Made by a program: the position numbers and the translations under genes. Of a stretch of 64,000 bases of DNA, positions 16,974-26,651 are shown piece by piece (positions within the stretch are counted from its first letter, which is position 1; the number at the start of each line of letters is the position of its first letter). Location: positions 62,001-126,000 of the forward strand of contig NZ_VLLA01000021.1 in NCBI RefSeq assembly GCF_007830635.1, written 5' to 3'. This DNA comes from Bradyrhizobium huanghuaihaiense. Lineage in GTDB: Bacteria; Pseudomonadota; Alphaproteobacteria; Rhizobiales; Xanthobacteraceae. The notes under the pieces are model-generated. The model saw only the letters and a program-made list of their open reading frames with translations. It was not told the DNA's origin and searched no databases.

Positions 16974-18317
16974 ATGAGCGTACCGTCCAGGATGATCAGC
17001 GACCTCCGGTCACGGCTGGACTCGAAAACTGCGCTGACGGTTCTGGTGCTGCTGCACAGCGCCCTCACCTGCCTGTCGCTGATCAAGGTCGCCACCTTCC
17101 AGTACTATATCAGCTTCAGCGTGGAGCGCCTCTGGATCGCGGTCATCGTTGCGGCCAGCTTCTCCGTCGTTTCACTGCTGTTCGTCGTCGCCCGCTTCAG
17201 CTTCGGCTATTTCGTCGGGTTCTATTTCTACACGATGATCCTGGGCTTTCTCTGGATCGACGTGTTCTCGTATTACAGTTACGAGCAACTCCCCGCGGGC
17301 ATCTCGGCGGCGCTGGCGCTGGTGCTCTTCCTGTTGCCGGTGCTATTCGTCAGGGCGCCGCTCCGACAGCCATTCGTGTTGTCGAACGCACATTTCGAGC
17401 ATCTGCTGACGCTGATCCTGGCCGTCTCGATGATCACCATCGCCGTGGCCGCGACCTACAATTTCCGCCTGGTTTCGGTCGACCACATCTACGACTATCG
17501 CGAATCGCTCGAATTTCCGGCCGCGGTGCGATATCTGACGGGCTGGGTCTCCAGCACATTGCTGCCGTTCGCCTTCGCCTGCTACTGGCTGCTCGGCCAT
17601 CGCTGGCGTGCCGCACTGGTGCTTATCCTGCTCCTGTTGTTCTACCCCATCACGCTGACCAAGTTCGCCTTCTTCACGCCAGCCTGGTTGATCGCCCTGG
17701 CTGTGCTCTCGCGCCTTCTGGAGGCGAGAACGGCAGCCATCGCATCGATCTTCGTCCCGATGCTCGTTGGCCTCGTCGTGATCGTTGCGACCGGCGCCGC
17801 CATCAACAGCATCCCCGGCAGGTACTTCGACATCGTCAACATCCGGATGATCGCGACTGCATCCAGCGCGCTTGACATCTACAACAACTTCTTCTCGAGC
17901 CACCCGCTGACCTGGTTCTGCCAGATCTCCGTCCTCAAGCCGCTGATGCATTGCCCCTACGAGGTGCAGCTGTCCATCCTGATGCACGACGCTTACGACC
18001 TCGGCAAATTGAATGCCTCGCTGTTTGCGACCGAAGGGATCGCGTCCGTCGGAATCTATCTCGCACCTTTGACCGCGCTCGCATCGGGCTTCGTGCTGGC
18101 GCTCGGCAACCGTGCGTCTGCGGGCCTGCCGCCCCGCTTCATCCTGATGTCCGCCGGCGTGCTGCCGCAAACCCTGCTCAACGTGCCGCTCTCGGTCGCC
18201 TTGCTCACTCACGGCGCCGCGCTTCTCTTCTTGCTCTGGTATGTGGTGCCCCGGAGTGTCTTTGCGCAGGAACGCTCCGCGGACGGCGGGCGCTCCCGAT
18301 CCGGCAAGGCCGGCTAG
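16974..18317 (+). CDS. Polytopic membrane protein, possible O-antigen polymerase (Wzy-like)
   Basis: A 447-residue protein with roughly 11-12 hydrophobic segments and a larger periplasmic loop in the middle (AATYNFRLVSVDHIYDYRESLEF). There is no sequence signature that I can name. In a locus with flippases and glycosyltransferases, a single protein of this size and topology is the best candidate for the Wzy polymerase. Its TAG (18315-18317) shares the bases CTAG with the stop of the convergent glycosyltransferase gene. Confidence 0.6.
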   Translation: MSVPSRMISDLRSRLDSKTALTVLVLLHSALTCLSLIKVATFQYYISFSVERLWIAVIVAASFSVVSLLFVVARFSFGYFVGFYFYTMILGFLWIDVFSYYSYEQLPAGISAALALVLFLLPVLFVRAPLRQPFVLSNAHFEHLLTLILAVSMITIAVAATYNFRLVSVDHIYDYRESLEFPAAVRYLTGWVSSTLLPFAFACYWLLGHRWRAALVLILLLLFYPITLTKFAFFTPAWLIALAVLSRLLEARTAAIASIFVPMLVGLVVIVATGAAINSIPGRYFDIVNIRMIATASSALDIYNNFFSSHPLTWFCQISVLKPLMHCPYEVQLSILMHDAYDLGKLNASLFATEGIASVGIYLAPLTALASGFVLALGNRASAGLPPRFILMSAGVLPQTLLNVPLSVALLTHGAALLFLLWYVVPRSVFAQERSADGGRSRSGKAG

Positions 18318-19507
18318 CGGGCCGCTGACGCCATCGCATCCCGAGTCAGCCGGACGAAATCCGCAACGAACGCCTCGACGCGCTGCTCGAGATTCGGCAA
18401 CAGATTACGGACGGTCGCAGGCCCGGCCGCCTGCGCAACCTCAGACATGTGATCGGCCAGCGTCTCGGCGTCGTGGATGCCGAAATATCGCGCACGTCCC
18501 TCAGTCTGTTCGCGATGAACGTCGATATCGGACAGGATCATCGGGACGCCGAACGACTTGGCTTCCTCGACCGTCGTGCTCCACCCCTCACATTCCGAAG
18601 GATTGATGAGAGCGATCGACGCGCGCAGGAGGGCATAGACGTGATCCAGCGGAATCATTCCGAGATGCCTGAAATTCGCATCGAGACCGCGCGACCTGAC
18701 TTGCTTCATCGTCGTTTCGAACAGATCGGGGTCACGGGAGTCCTGCGTATTTCCGGAGGCCGCGACGACGATGTCCAGCCCGCGGCGTTTCAAAAGATCA
18801 AGCGCATCGACGACGATCCGGTGATTCTTGTGCCGCCAGAACTGGTTCGGCAGATAGAAATAGCGTGCCGGCAGGCCGTAGCCTGCGATCACGTCGGACG
18901 GATTCGTGGTCAGCAGGCCGGCTGGCGGCTCGGTCGCAAACCGGACCACGGAGACGCCGTTCGACAAGCCGGGATAGAACCTCTTGAGATCGGCAAGCGC
19001 GCTGGCGCTGCTCACCATGATGTGCCGGCCGGATGCGATCTGGACCCGAAAGCCGAGATCGCGCCGCCAATAGGCACTCTTGGAGAAAAGGTGCGGGAGC
19101 AGGCGGTGCTGGAAATCCGGGAACCAGGCGATCGCGGGGAACGGCAGGCGCCAGCCGAAGAAGCGCGCGGATTCGAACACCATGTCGATCTTGCGCAGCT
19201 CGAATTCGGCGACGGCGCGTCCATCCAGACCGAAGGCGATCGCGCGGGCAAGATTCGTCGCACGGGCAAGACCGGTCGCAGCGTGATCGAACACCGGCGA
19301 GCGCACGACCTCGACGGCGGGAATGCCCGCCAGCGCTGCAATCTCCTCAGGCTCGTCAGCCGTTCCGGCAAACAGCACGGGCGTCACCGCTCCCGGCGCG
19401 TATCTGTTGAGCGCCTCGAACAAATTGCGTTGATAGTTGTAGCCTCCCGCCCACAGGCGGCGCGGAATGTTGGTGAATGCGATCCGCAGCGGCGCAAGCT
19501 CAGGCAC
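18314..19507 (-). CDS. Glycosyltransferase family 4 (GT-B)
   Basis: A 397-residue protein. It opens with RIAFTNIPRRLWAGGYNYQRNL (acceptor domain start) and has FPDFQHRLLPHLFS, YFYLPNQFWRHKNHRIVVDA (the donor-domain RHKNH signature of GT4), and INPSECEGWSTTVEEAKSFG, which carries the E-x7-E donor-binding motif. It is the last gene of the minus-strand operon. Its start overlaps the preceding epimerase gene by 8 bases (19500-19507). Confidence 0.88.
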   Translation of the reverse strand: MPELAPLRIAFTNIPRRLWAGGYNYQRNLFEALNRYAPGAVTPVLFAGTADEPEEIAALAGIPAVEVVRSPVFDHAATGLARATNLARAIAFGLDGRAVAEFELRKIDMVFESARFFGWRLPFPAIAWFPDFQHRLLPHLFSKSAYWRRDLGFRVQIASGRHIMVSSASALADLKRFYPGLSNGVSVVRFATEPPAGLLTTNPSDVIAGYGLPARYFYLPNQFWRHKNHRIVVDALDLLKRRGLDIVVAASGNTQDSRDPDLFETTMKQVRSRGLDANFRHLGMIPLDHVYALLRASIALINPSECEGWSTTVEEAKSFGVPMILSDIDVHREQTEGRARYFGIHDAETLADHMSEVAQAAGPATVRNLLPNLEQRVEAFVADFVRLTRDAMASAAR

Positions 19508-20432
19508 GAGTTTGGCCCTTGAACCATGCGACGTAGTCGGCGAGCCCCCGCTCCAGCGGAATGCGCCAGTCGAAGTTCATGGCGAGCACGCGCGCGTTGT
19601 CGGCCAGCAGGCTGGTCGGATCGCCGGGCCGGCCGACGCCGGAAAACTGCACGGCCGTTTTGCTGCCCCAATGCCCGATCAGGCCTTCGGCAATGCCGGC
19701 GACGCTTACGCCGCGCCCGGAGCCGCCATTGATCACGTCAAAATCGTCCTTCCAGGTCCCCTCCGCGACGTGCGCCAGCAGGCGAACGACGTCGCGAACG
19801 TCGGTCCAGTCCCTGATCTCGGCCCCTGTTCCTCCGAGATTCAGCGTGCGCTGCTCGTTGCGCAGCCGCGAGCAGATATCCCAGAGCAGCTGCTTGCGAA
19901 GGTTGGGACCGTAGACCGAGAACAGCCGCACGACGGCGCAGCGTATGCCGAAGCTCTGGACGTAGCTTTGACACAGCTGCTCCATCATCAGCTTGTGATG
20001 GCCGTAGGGCGACATCGGCGTCAGCACCGCGCTCTCGGGGATCGGCCCGGCGTGATCGGCCCCGTAGACGGCAGCGCTCGACACCACGATCAGCCGGGTC
20101 TCGGGCGCAAAGCTTCGAAGCCATTCCAGCAAACGTGCCGTGCTGGCCACGGTCCGCGAAAAGTCCTCGAACGGGCGCTCGATCGACAGTCCGACGGACG
20201 ACCCGCCGGCCAGGTGGAAGACATGCGAGGGCAACCCGTGCGCGGCGGCAAGCGCGTTCAGATTGGCGGCGTCGACTTCGCCATTGATCCAGGTCTGCAA
20301 GCCGAGCGCGCGTGCATCGGCCGGATCGAGCGCTCCATGACCAACGCCATGGACAGCATGCCCGCCGGCCGCCAGCTCGCGGACGAGATGGCGGCCGATG
20401 AACCCGTTCGCGCCGGTAACCCACATGGACAT
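19500..20432 (-). CDS. NAD-dependent sugar epimerase/reductase (extended SDR)
   Basis: A 310-residue SDR with the N-terminal VTGANGFIGRHLVRELAAGG, VFHLAGGSSVG, VSSAAVYG and the catalytic SPYGHHKLMMEQL (Tyr-x-x-x-Lys). The combination resembles GDP-4-keto-6-deoxy-mannose reductases and RmlD/UDP-sugar 4-epimerases; the sequence does not settle which. The gene lies between an acetyltransferase and a GT4, so it probably makes a sugar-nucleotide donor for that transferase. Confidence 0.82.
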   Translation of the reverse strand: MSMWVTGANGFIGRHLVRELAAGGHAVHGVGHGALDPADARALGLQTWINGEVDAANLNALAAAHGLPSHVFHLAGGSSVGLSIERPFEDFSRTVASTARLLEWLRSFAPETRLIVVSSAAVYGADHAGPIPESAVLTPMSPYGHHKLMMEQLCQSYVQSFGIRCAVVRLFSVYGPNLRKQLLWDICSRLRNEQRTLNLGGTGAEIRDWTDVRDVVRLLAHVAEGTWKDDFDVINGGSGRGVSVAGIAEGLIGHWGSKTAVQFSGVGRPGDPTSLLADNARVLAMNFDWRIPLERGLADYVAWFKGQTRA

Positions 20433-20499
20433 GGCGCTACCTGGCTTGCGGACGGTTGGCTTGTGAGCACATTACAATCCTCGTCGTCATGGCTATTCC

Positions 20500-21120
20500 T
20501 TATCGCTCGTCCGGCGACAACTCCCTAACAATGGTGGCGGGATTACCAGCCACGATGGAATATGCCGGAACGTCCTTGGTGACCACGGCACCCGCGGCAA
20601 CGATGCCACCCTCACCGATCGTCACGCCTCGCATCACCATCGCACAAGCGCCGATCCACGCATCGTCGCAAATCTTGATCGGACGATCGTCGAGCGAGAG
20701 CTTGCGTGGGTGACCCAAGGTGAAAATCTGCTTTGCCTGCTCGTGCCGCTCGGCAGCACGGATCGGATGCGAAAGATTATCGAATATGTTCACTGAATGC
20801 GAGATCAGGACGCGGTTTCCGATCTCGATCGAAGCTCCCGACCAGATGCGCGTACCGTCTCCGACATAGCACCACTCACCAATCGTAATCCGGCCACCGT
20901 GCCCGAGGACCATCAACTCGCCCCTGATGTGAGAGCGGCTGCCGACGACGATCCTGTCGCTATCGCCGAACGCGTTCCAGATCCGCGCGGAATGCGCCAG
21001 GAATGCCTCCCGGTGCAAGCGGCAGGTCGCTCGTCCCGTCAGGCGTCGGACGATATAGTGAAGGTTGAGGCCATCGATAGCATGCGCACAACGGCGCGCG
21101 AGCGTAGAAAGAATGGACAT
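20500..21120 (-). CDS. Sugar O-acetyltransferase (left-handed beta-helix, WbbJ-like)
   Basis: A 206-residue protein with hexapeptide repeats from about residue 65: IVVGSRSHIRGEL, ITIGEWCYVGDGTRIWSGA and IEIGNRVLISHSVNIFDNLSH, which places the catalytic His in the usual loop. The C-terminal coil contains DDAWIGACAMVMRGVTIGEGGIVAAGAVV, the standard ending of the maltose/galactoside acetyltransferase family. It probably acetylates a residue of the glycan. The base composition here is visibly less G+C-rich than in the neighbours. Confidence 0.87.
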   Translation of the reverse strand: MSILSTLARRCAHAIDGLNLHYIVRRLTGRATCRLHREAFLAHSARIWNAFGDSDRIVVGSRSHIRGELMVLGHGGRITIGEWCYVGDGTRIWSGASIEIGNRVLISHSVNIFDNLSHPIRAAERHEQAKQIFTLGHPRKLSLDDRPIKICDDAWIGACAMVMRGVTIGEGGIVAAGAVVTKDVPAYSIVAGNPATIVRELSPDER

Positions 21121-21266
21121 CAGCTCACCCTCTGCGCCGCAAGGCCGAACGCGTTCGGATTCTCAATTGACACCTCCGACGGAGCCATGCTCCCCCTCTA
21201 CTGCATCAGGAAGTGGACATTCATTCAATCAATCGGATGGACGCTGCGGCAAAAATCGTGGCTCGG

Positions 21267-22355
21267 TCAAAGGCGCCCGACGAGGTCACTGAACGCTCTC
21301 CATTGCACGTCTTTGCTGTAAATGTCACGGACGCGGCCTCGACCCAGCGCGGCGATTTCGGCCGATCGGGGCCAGTCCTGTAGGCTTCGTGAGATCACTT
21401 CGGCGGCCTGTTCCGGCGTAGCGTAGGTCTCGATGGTCACGCCCTCCTGCATTCCGTCCGGATACCCGCCGGCGTCGGAGACAAGCAGGGCGCCGCACCC
21501 CATCGCCTCGAAGCAACGCATGTTGCCGCGGTCGGTGCCGGCCATGTCAATCGCACCGTTGAGCACGATCTTCGACGATCCGATCAGCTCGTAGAGATCC
21601 CTTCCGAACACAGGGGGTTTCGCGATAGCGGCGATGGCATCGGGACGCCTGTGCCGTCCCAGTGGCAGCAATCGTCCGATCGCGCTTTCGGCGAGCCTGG
21701 TCAGGCGCGATGCATCGAGACAAAGCACGACGTTGTGGTCGTCGGCCAGGCGTGCGACCCGCTCCAGCGTCCTGGCACGCACGCGATGATGCCGCGAATA
21801 ACCGCCGACGAAGACGACGTCGATCGGACGTTCGCCGTGGGCATACTCGTCCATCGCGGGATCATGCGCCGGAAAGAACAATTCGGCCCGGCATCCCTTG
21901 CCGCGCCATAAGTCGAGGATCGACGGAAAGTTGCCAAGCACGGCGCCATAGGCCGTGAAATCGGCATTTCCCGACGGCGCCGCGCGCCAGCACAGCGTCG
22001 TCTTTACGCACCCCGGCAGCTTGGCGACGAACGCGCTCGGATATCGCACGGGATCGAGATTGTAGAAAATCTCGGCGGCGTGATGCTCGATCTGCGCAAG
22101 CAGGATGGCCTCGAGCGACGGCTCGCCCGGCATGCCCTGCTCGCGCGCCCAGCGCCGCTGCAGGATCTCGTCGTCGCCATTGGTAAAGAAGGTCTCCGGC
22201 GATCCGTCGAGCACCGGCTTGAGGAAATGCGACGCACCGAAGCGGTCGTGCAGGAACACGTCCCGCCGCTCCGCGAAGCTTCGGGTGTTCGCCGCGAGCT
22301 GGTTCAACCGCGGCAGATAGGACGGGTAAAGGGCACTATTTTGGAACAGGCGCAT
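21267..22355 (-). CDS. Glycosyltransferase, CgeB/Glyco_trans_1_2-like
   Basis: A 362-residue GT-B protein. The C-terminal half has VVFVGGYSRHHRVRARTLER, LYELIGSSKIVLNGAIDMAG and RCFEAMGCGALLVSDAGG, the donor-site pattern of the spore-maturation CgeB-like glycosyltransferases. The N-terminal half is poorly conserved, as usual. Three bases separate its start from the stop of the asparagine-synthase gene upstream (22359), so they are in one operon. Confidence 0.8.
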   Translation of the reverse strand: MRLFQNSALYPSYLPRLNQLAANTRSFAERRDVFLHDRFGASHFLKPVLDGSPETFFTNGDDEILQRRWAREQGMPGEPSLEAILLAQIEHHAAEIFYNLDPVRYPSAFVAKLPGCVKTTLCWRAAPSGNADFTAYGAVLGNFPSILDLWRGKGCRAELFFPAHDPAMDEYAHGERPIDVVFVGGYSRHHRVRARTLERVARLADDHNVVLCLDASRLTRLAESAIGRLLPLGRHRRPDAIAAIAKPPVFGRDLYELIGSSKIVLNGAIDMAGTDRGNMRCFEAMGCGALLVSDAGGYPDGMQEGVTIETYATPEQAAEVISRSLQDWPRSAEIAALGRGRVRDIYSKDVQWRAFSDLVGRL

Positions 22356-22358
22356 CGC

Positions 22359-24197
22359 TCAGGCGTACCTTGCCAACATCCATTTCATGTTCAGATACGG
22401 CCAGATCCGCCCGGCCCTCTCCCAATCCCACGTCTTTGACGCCGTCAATCGGCTGATCGCTCGGCGCAAGGCCGCCTCGTCCACCAGCTCGGCAAACGCC
22501 GGCACCTCGCGGTCAAGCAGGTCTGCCGTCCAGCCGGCCAAAGGTCCGTTCAACCATTCGGGCATCGGCGAATTGAAGCCGACCTTGCGGCGCGCGATCC
22601 GGATCGACTCCGGCATCAGGTTGGCCATCGCCCGCCGGGCGACAGCCTTGGTGTAGCCGTCTGCCGACTTGCTGCTTTCCGGAAGCGCCATCGTGTAGGT
22701 CACCAGGCGCCAGTCCATGAAGGGCATACGGACCTCGACGCCGTGGGCCATCGAGAGACGATCGAAGTTGCGCAGGATCGTGGGCAGCACCGTGCTGTGA
22801 AACATGCGGTAGAGCCGGCGGTTCAGGCCGCCCCATTCACGCGGCAGCACGTCGTCCTCGGCAACCAGCGGAAGCAGGCCCGGAAGTTCGCGCAGCCCGC
22901 CACGCAGAAAATAGACGCCCTGACGCTTCAAGGAGAGTACGCGCAGGAGGTCCACGCAGCGGCGCGCCAGCGGCGATCGCGAGGCCAGGTCTTCCGCGGC
23001 ATTCCGGATTCGAAACGCAGCCGCCTGGCCGTCCTGCAAATAGGCCCCCATCAACTCGTCCGCCCCGTGGCCGTCGAGTGACACCGTCACGTCGTTCTGC
23101 CGCAATTGCCGATAGATCAGCCAGGCCGCGCTGGGCAACCCGATATAGACGTCGTCGAGATCGTCGAGAATCCGATCGAGGTCCGTCAACGCATCGCCCT
23201 GTCCGATTTCGAGGAAGGTGGGCTCGACCTTGGCCCAGGCGGCAGCCTCCTCGGCCATCGGCCGCTCGTCATTCGATGCGCCCGGGAACGTCGCGACGAA
23301 GGCGTGACGCCACGCGGCGCTGTCGCGCGGCCCCATTCCGGCCTGCTCATGCGCCGCCATGGTGCAGATCACCGCCGATGAGTCGAAGCCTCCAGACAGG
23401 CAGGTCCCGATCGGCACGTCGCTGCGCATTCGCAGCGCCACGGCGTCCTGGAACAGCTCGCGGAAGCGGGCCACACGTTCGGATTCCGTGGCCGGCACCG
23501 AAGGCAGATGATCGATCGTCCGCCACCAGCGTCTGACGCTGACCTTGCCCTGGCGCAGCCACATGCAATGGCCGGCCTGCAGACGGCGAACCTGCCGAAA
23601 CAGGGAGCGGTCGCTTCCCTCGATCCCGAAAGCGTCGAGCAACAGCCGCCGCGCCACCTCCAGGTCGACGGAAGCATCGATCAATCCGCTCCGCACCAGC
23701 GCCCGCTGCTCGGAGGCGAAGACAAATCGCTCCGGCGACATGGCATAGAGCAGCGGCTTGATGCCGAAGCGATCACGCGCGAGGAACAATTCGCGCGTGC
23801 TCGTATCGAAGATCGCCAGCGCCCACATGCCGTTGAAGCGCGGCAGCATGTCTTCCCGCCAGGCCTCCCAGGCGGCGAGGATCACTTCGGTATCGGATTG
23901 GCTGCGGAACACCGCGCCCCGCGCCTCGAGCTCGCGGCGCAGCTCGAGAAAATTGTAGATCTCGCCGTTGAAAACGATGACGTGACGGCCGTCCGCCGAC
24001 AGCATCGGCTGATAGCCGCCCTCGCCGGGATCGATGATCGCAAGTCGACGATGGCCGAATGCGAGAGTCCGGTCCGGGCTGAACCACGTGCCTTCGCCAA
24101 ACGGACCACGATGCGCGATCAGGCTGGTCAGCCGCGAGATGTCGGCCGGCTCGACCGCATTGCCGCGCAAATCGACGATTCCAGCGATTCCACACAT
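22359..24197 (-). CDS. asnB: Asparagine synthase (glutamine-hydrolysing) homologue
   Basis: A 612-residue two-domain amidotransferase. The class II glutaminase domain begins MCGIAGIVDL, with Cys2 as nucleophile, and has RRLAIIDPGEGGYQPM and IVFNGEIYNFLELR; the synthetase domain has the PP-loop SGGFDSSAV and SLDGHGADELMGAY. Homologues in polysaccharide loci are thought to amidate uronic acids or other carboxylated sugars rather than serve asparagine supply. Here it sits between a flippase (3 bases away) and a glycosyltransferase (3 bases away), which favours a glycan role; this is inference. Confidence 0.9.
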   Translation of the reverse strand: MCGIAGIVDLRGNAVEPADISRLTSLIAHRGPFGEGTWFSPDRTLAFGHRRLAIIDPGEGGYQPMLSADGRHVIVFNGEIYNFLELRRELEARGAVFRSQSDTEVILAAWEAWREDMLPRFNGMWALAIFDTSTRELFLARDRFGIKPLLYAMSPERFVFASEQRALVRSGLIDASVDLEVARRLLLDAFGIEGSDRSLFRQVRRLQAGHCMWLRQGKVSVRRWWRTIDHLPSVPATESERVARFRELFQDAVALRMRSDVPIGTCLSGGFDSSAVICTMAAHEQAGMGPRDSAAWRHAFVATFPGASNDERPMAEEAAAWAKVEPTFLEIGQGDALTDLDRILDDLDDVYIGLPSAAWLIYRQLRQNDVTVSLDGHGADELMGAYLQDGQAAAFRIRNAAEDLASRSPLARRCVDLLRVLSLKRQGVYFLRGGLRELPGLLPLVAEDDVLPREWGGLNRRLYRMFHSTVLPTILRNFDRLSMAHGVEVRMPFMDWRLVTYTMALPESSKSADGYTKAVARRAMANLMPESIRIARRKVGFNSPMPEWLNGPLAGWTADLLDREVPAFAELVDEAALRRAISRLTASKTWDWERAGRIWPYLNMKWMLARYA

Positions 24198-24200
24198 GTC

Positions 24201-25763
24201 CTAGATGGCCTTCAGGGGCACGAAGCGACTGACAATGGCCCGCAAGTCCTGCAAGCAGGCCCTTCGATACGGTCCCAGCTGCGACACGGCAACTTCGGCG
24301 ACAAAGATGATCGCAGCCGACACCGACGCGACGAGTCCCACCGACCACCAGGACGGCGCAAGGTGGAACGGTGCGCGGTCGAGGGCGGTGCGCAGCACCA
24401 GCGCCGTCGCGATCCCGATGCCGAGCGGCATCAACACGCAATGGATGACGCGCGGCCAAATGCCGGAAATGTCAAAACTACGGCGCAGCAGCACGACGAT
24501 GGTCGCCATCTGCGCGATCATGCCGGCGCAGGCGCTCCAGCCTGCGGCCTGCCATCCGAAGCGCGGCAATACGATCGCACTGGTGCCGAGGGTGACGATA
24601 CCCGTGATGAACGCGATGAGCGCGTTGGAGCGCGAGCGCCCCTGCGCCAGCAGATAGAAGCCGAACACGTTCGCACTCGATCCTAGGATACCGGCAATCG
24701 ACAGGACGACGAGCACCCGCGCGGCCTCGGCTGCGACCTCCGCTCCGGTCCAGACATGCAGCAGCGGACCGGCCACGGGGATCAATGCGCCCAAGGCACT
24801 TGCGGCAAGGACATTCAATATCCACGACGATCGGAACAGCAGATCGACCTTGCGATCCTCGCTCTCTTTTTGCAGCGTGCTGAAGAACGGAAACAGGATC
24901 TCACCGACCTTGAGGATGCCGATATAGGTCGCCTCCTGCAGGCGCTGCGCCACGCCATAGAAGCCGACGAACTGTGGTTGCAGCAGCGCGCCGAGCAGAT
25001 ATCGATCGGCCTGCCCCGCGAGCAGCGCCCCGCCCTGTGCGGCCACCTGCCAGATGCCGAACCGGGCGAGCCTCGCGAAGGCATCGCGATGCAATGCCGG
25101 CGGTGCCAGCCACTGACCGATTGCGCCGCGGGACCACGCCACGGCAATCAGCAGGCCGGTCGCAAATCCCAGCGCCTGGCAACCAAGAAACGTCGACGCA
25201 TATGGCCAGACGGGGATCAGCAGGAGCATCGAGAAAGTCGAGACCACAGTGCTCGCCATGCCGACCGAGGCAATCCGGCGATAGTCCTGACGCGCGGTAA
25301 ACAGGGCAACGAAGACCGCCGACACGCACTGACATAGCCAGCCGATGCCGGCCAGTGCGAAGGCCCATCCGAGGTCGCCAGCGGCCGGACCGGCCAGATG
25401 AAATCCGAGACGCGCAATGGGAGCCCCGGCAACCAGAAAGAAAACACTGATCGGGCCGCCCGCGCCGATCGCGAGCATCACCGCGGTCGCGAACAGGCGT
25501 CGCGCATCGTCACGATCGGATGGCTCCAGTCGCTGCGCGAGTTCGCGCGCCGTCGAAAGTCCCAGCGCATTGCTGAACACCAGCGCCGGCGCAATGCAGG
25601 CGGTGACCAGACCCGCCACGCCGAACGCAGCGAGGCCGAGGTGAACGATCACGAAAGGCAGGATGGCCAGGTTCAGCACCACGGCCACCAGGAAGGCCAT
25701 CGCATTCCAGGCGGAGTTCCCCAGCAGATCGGGCGGTCTTTTTCTCGAAGTCATGCCAGCCAC
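24201..25763 (-). CDS. Second polysaccharide flippase (Wzx/MATE-like)
   Basis: A 520-residue protein with about 12-14 transmembrane segments. It begins near LLGNSAWNAMAFLVAVVLNLAILPFVIVHLG, has the loop LGLSTARELAQRLEPSD and GFYGVAQRLQEATYIG, matching the oligosaccharide flippase superfamily. Starts at 25763 (ATG) and 25754 (ATG, MTSRK) are both possible. It is the first gene of the minus-strand glycan operon, so a second lipid-linked product may be exported independently of the one handled by 10666-12180. Confidence 0.83.
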   Translation of the reverse strand: MAGMTSRKRPPDLLGNSAWNAMAFLVAVVLNLAILPFVIVHLGLAAFGVAGLVTACIAPALVFSNALGLSTARELAQRLEPSDRDDARRLFATAVMLAIGAGGPISVFFLVAGAPIARLGFHLAGPAAGDLGWAFALAGIGWLCQCVSAVFVALFTARQDYRRIASVGMASTVVSTFSMLLLIPVWPYASTFLGCQALGFATGLLIAVAWSRGAIGQWLAPPALHRDAFARLARFGIWQVAAQGGALLAGQADRYLLGALLQPQFVGFYGVAQRLQEATYIGILKVGEILFPFFSTLQKESEDRKVDLLFRSSWILNVLAASALGALIPVAGPLLHVWTGAEVAAEAARVLVVLSIAGILGSSANVFGFYLLAQGRSRSNALIAFITGIVTLGTSAIVLPRFGWQAAGWSACAGMIAQMATIVVLLRRSFDISGIWPRVIHCVLMPLGIGIATALVLRTALDRAPFHLAPSWWSVGLVASVSAAIIFVAEVAVSQLGPYRRACLQDLRAIVSRFVPLKAI

Positions 25764-25964
25764 CCGGCCGTACCCTCACCAAGCCTTTGCCACCTCGTCA
25801 ATCAGGGTTCCCCCAAGCAGCGCGAATTCGGGCTAGCAGTCAGTGCACGGATTGTCGATAGTCTGCGGAGGTAACAACTGGCCGCCTGCGCCGGGCCCGT
25901 TCGGGCACGGCAAGTCATCGGGCCGCATCACGGAATTGGGCTTCCCGATCTCGCAACCAGGCGC
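25764..25964. other. Intergenic gap between glycan and secretion loci
   Basis: About 200 bases without a supportable gene. It lies upstream of the minus-strand flippase operon, so it should hold that operon's promoter, but no convincing -35/-10 pair stands out by eye. Confidence 0.4.
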
Positions 25965-26651
25965 TCAGAGCCCATCCGACTCGCCGTTCTTCGGCGTCGA
26001 ACGCGGCACAATGGGCGCAAACGACGTATCCGTCGTCCCCGGCATCGTCGGCCTCCCGCCGACATCCGCAGGGGGAGCCCCGGGGGCCGCTGCCGGATCC
26101 GCCGGGCGCTGGAGCGCCAGGACCTCGCTGCGATCACCCTGCTTGAACGTCACCTCGCGCGCCTGAACCTCCGTCAGCGACCAGCCGGCGAGCGATTCGC
26201 CCTGCCGCAGGCGCACGACCTTCTGGTCGATGCGGTTGACCAGAATCGCGATGGCGTCGCCCTCGCCCACCACGGCCCCCACCAACAGCAGCGGTGGCGG
26301 CGCCTCGACCGCCCTGGGCGGCGGGGCTGCTTGCACCTCTTCGACCGGAGACCCGGCGACCGCGCGCGGCGGTGGCCGGCGCGAGGCCGAGAAGATCGGG
26401 CGCTCCTCGGTTGCCGTCAGGGCCGAGAGCGGTACCGACCACAGCGGGTTGCCGCGGGGGACCGGTTTGCTCGCAGCCGGCACCGGCCGCGCAATCGGCC
26501 TCACCGCGCCGACATCGACGCTCTCGGCGGGACTGCCCGCGGCATCGTCGGGCAGGATGTCGATGCGCGAGGAGGTGGCAGCCCAGGTCGCGGCACTGCC
26601 CAGCACCGCCCACAGCGCAGCCAATCCCATCGCTCGAAGCCACCCGGACAT
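25965..26651 (-). CDS. Type II secretion GspC/GspN-like protein
   Basis: A 228-residue protein with one N-terminal transmembrane segment (LRAMGLAALWAVLGSAATWA), a Pro-rich periplasmic stretch and a short beta domain, LLVGAVVGEGDAIAILVNR...VVRLRQGESLAGWSLTEV, which resembles the HR domain of GspC. The motif NPLWSVPLSALTATEERPIF is common in the short GspN/GspC proteins of alphaproteobacteria. Such proteins link the inner-membrane platform to the GspD secretin. There is no PDZ domain. It is separated from the rest of the gsp genes by the autotransporter and toxin-antitoxin block. Confidence 0.72.
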   Translation of the reverse strand: MSGWLRAMGLAALWAVLGSAATWAATSSRIDILPDDAAGSPAESVDVGAVRPIARPVPAASKPVPRGNPLWSVPLSALTATEERPIFSASRRPPPRAVAGSPVEEVQAAPPPRAVEAPPPLLLVGAVVGEGDAIAILVNRIDQKVVRLRQGESLAGWSLTEVQAREVTFKQGDRSEVLALQRPADPAAAPGAPPADVGGRPTMPGTTDTSFAPIVPRSTPKNGESDGL

